Below are positions 63,391-64,000 of a DNA stretch of 64,000 nucleotides, in pieces. The translations under genes and the position numbers were made by a program. The notes below the pieces were generated by a model. The model was not told where the DNA came from and searched no databases. It was given only the letters and a program-made list of their open reading frames with translations. Source of the DNA: Paragorgia papillata (Eukaryota > Cnidaria > Anthozoa > Scleralcyonacea > Coralliidae). The stretch lies in the NCBI GenBank assembly GCA_035771165.1, contig JAWNZC010000472.1, forward strand, positions 494,001 through 558,000, given 5' to 3'. Positions within the stretch are counted from its first letter, which is position 1. Each line of letters begins with the position of its first letter.

Positions 63391-63543
63391 TATGTCGGCG
63401 GGACGATTTCGAAAACCAAAGAATGAAGTGGAAGAACGCTCTTTACTCGCACAAGTTACGCCAAAAGCTACTCAGTATAACATTTCGAGGTTTTCCTCGA
63501 ATGCTCAATACAATAGAGTTTTCCTCACACAACAAAGAGAATG
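63391..63543 (+). CDS. Possible first exon of a gene extending right (50-codon frame)
   Basis: ATG at 63391 opens MSAGRFRKPKNEVEERSLLA, then QVTPKATQ. A GTATAA donor after 63474 would end a 28-residue first exon. The charged, basic composition looks more coding than the surrounding AT-rich DNA, but no family was recognised and no second exon is visible. Confidence 0.25.
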
Positions 63544-64000
63544 AATAATTTTTATTTATTTTATTTGCTTTGCCATACTCAAACAATACGTACAGACATC
63601 GACACAAACAACTGGCAGGGCATGCACCGCAACAGCTTACGCCAATTACTGCGGTCCCTAAAGATTGCAACAAATACAACTACAATACACAAGATGATTA
63701 CAAGCTTAATCTAAAAACAACACGATATCGATTTAGTTAGATCACGAGCTTCGTTGCATTTGATGCATATCGATTTCCGTGTTCGTGGATCATCTGCATT
63801 AAAACAAGAGTAACCCAAGCGTAATCCTAACGCCGTCCCCGTTCTACATACAACGTTATTCAGATCATTTTCACGTTCTCAGGACGACGGTAACTCGTGA
63901 AGCGGCGAAACCTGTTAGTTGAGTTTGACTTCAAACTATGCGACAAAATCCTTTTAGAACTCTAAAGCTTTTGGATGTTAAAAAACACACTTTAACTCTT
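63544..64000. other. Right edge, nothing recognised
   Basis: AT-rich sequence without a convincing exon or repeat. The stretch near 63860-63960 resembles 33420-33560 on the opposite strand (AACTCTAAAGCTTTTGGATG-like words), so a dispersed repeat is likely. Confidence 0.35.

Overview
This is eukaryotic nuclear DNA from an animal. Genes are split into many short exons with GT-AG introns, and all introns and intergenic DNA are AT-rich and packed with short inverted-repeat transposons, microsatellites and nested insertions. The protein domains are metazoan: discoidin, fibronectin III, a TAZ zinc finger and a BICD-type dynein adaptor. The repeat style (5S-derived SINE, GGGACCTTAAGAT-type elements, palindromic MITEs) suggests an early-branching marine animal. 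I would guess an anthozoan cnidarian such as a stony coral, with a sponge less likely; this is an impression from repeat style, not a measured result.

Four genes were reconstructed from splice sites and reading phase. (1) Minus strand, from 5072 to beyond the left edge: a single-pass membrane receptor with a discoidin (F5/8 type C) domain, two fibronectin III domains, a transmembrane helix and an acidic tail. Its 5' end was not found. (2) Plus strand 6211-15118: DDX52/ROK1, a DEAD-box RNA helicase of ribosome biogenesis, 18 exons and about 597 codons. (3) Plus strand 26277-39455: an 11-exon gene of 710 codons joining a TAZ-type zinc finger to a protein kinase domain. I know of no described protein with this pairing, and it is the main candidate for something new. 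(4) Minus strand 58039-43546: a 13-exon, 647-codon BICD-family-like dynein/dynactin adaptor. Genes 3 and 4 converge tail to tail.

Between genes 2 and 3 lies a 5.35 kb foldback transposon (15777-21123). It has 1.6-1.7 kb inverted arms, an 8-bp target duplication and an octamer minisatellite in each arm. Intron 9 of the kinase gene (36573-38681) holds a Russian-doll nest of elements, and a deeper nest fills 58-63 kb. Many elements share a plan: a G-rich tip, a TTTACATG-like word, then repeats of a short palindrome that differs between families.

The three complete genes are housekeeping or regulatory, and I see no operon-like or pathway link between them. No rRNA gene, intact transposase, CRISPR array or prokaryotic operon was seen. 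The largest non-genic signal is mobile-element activity.
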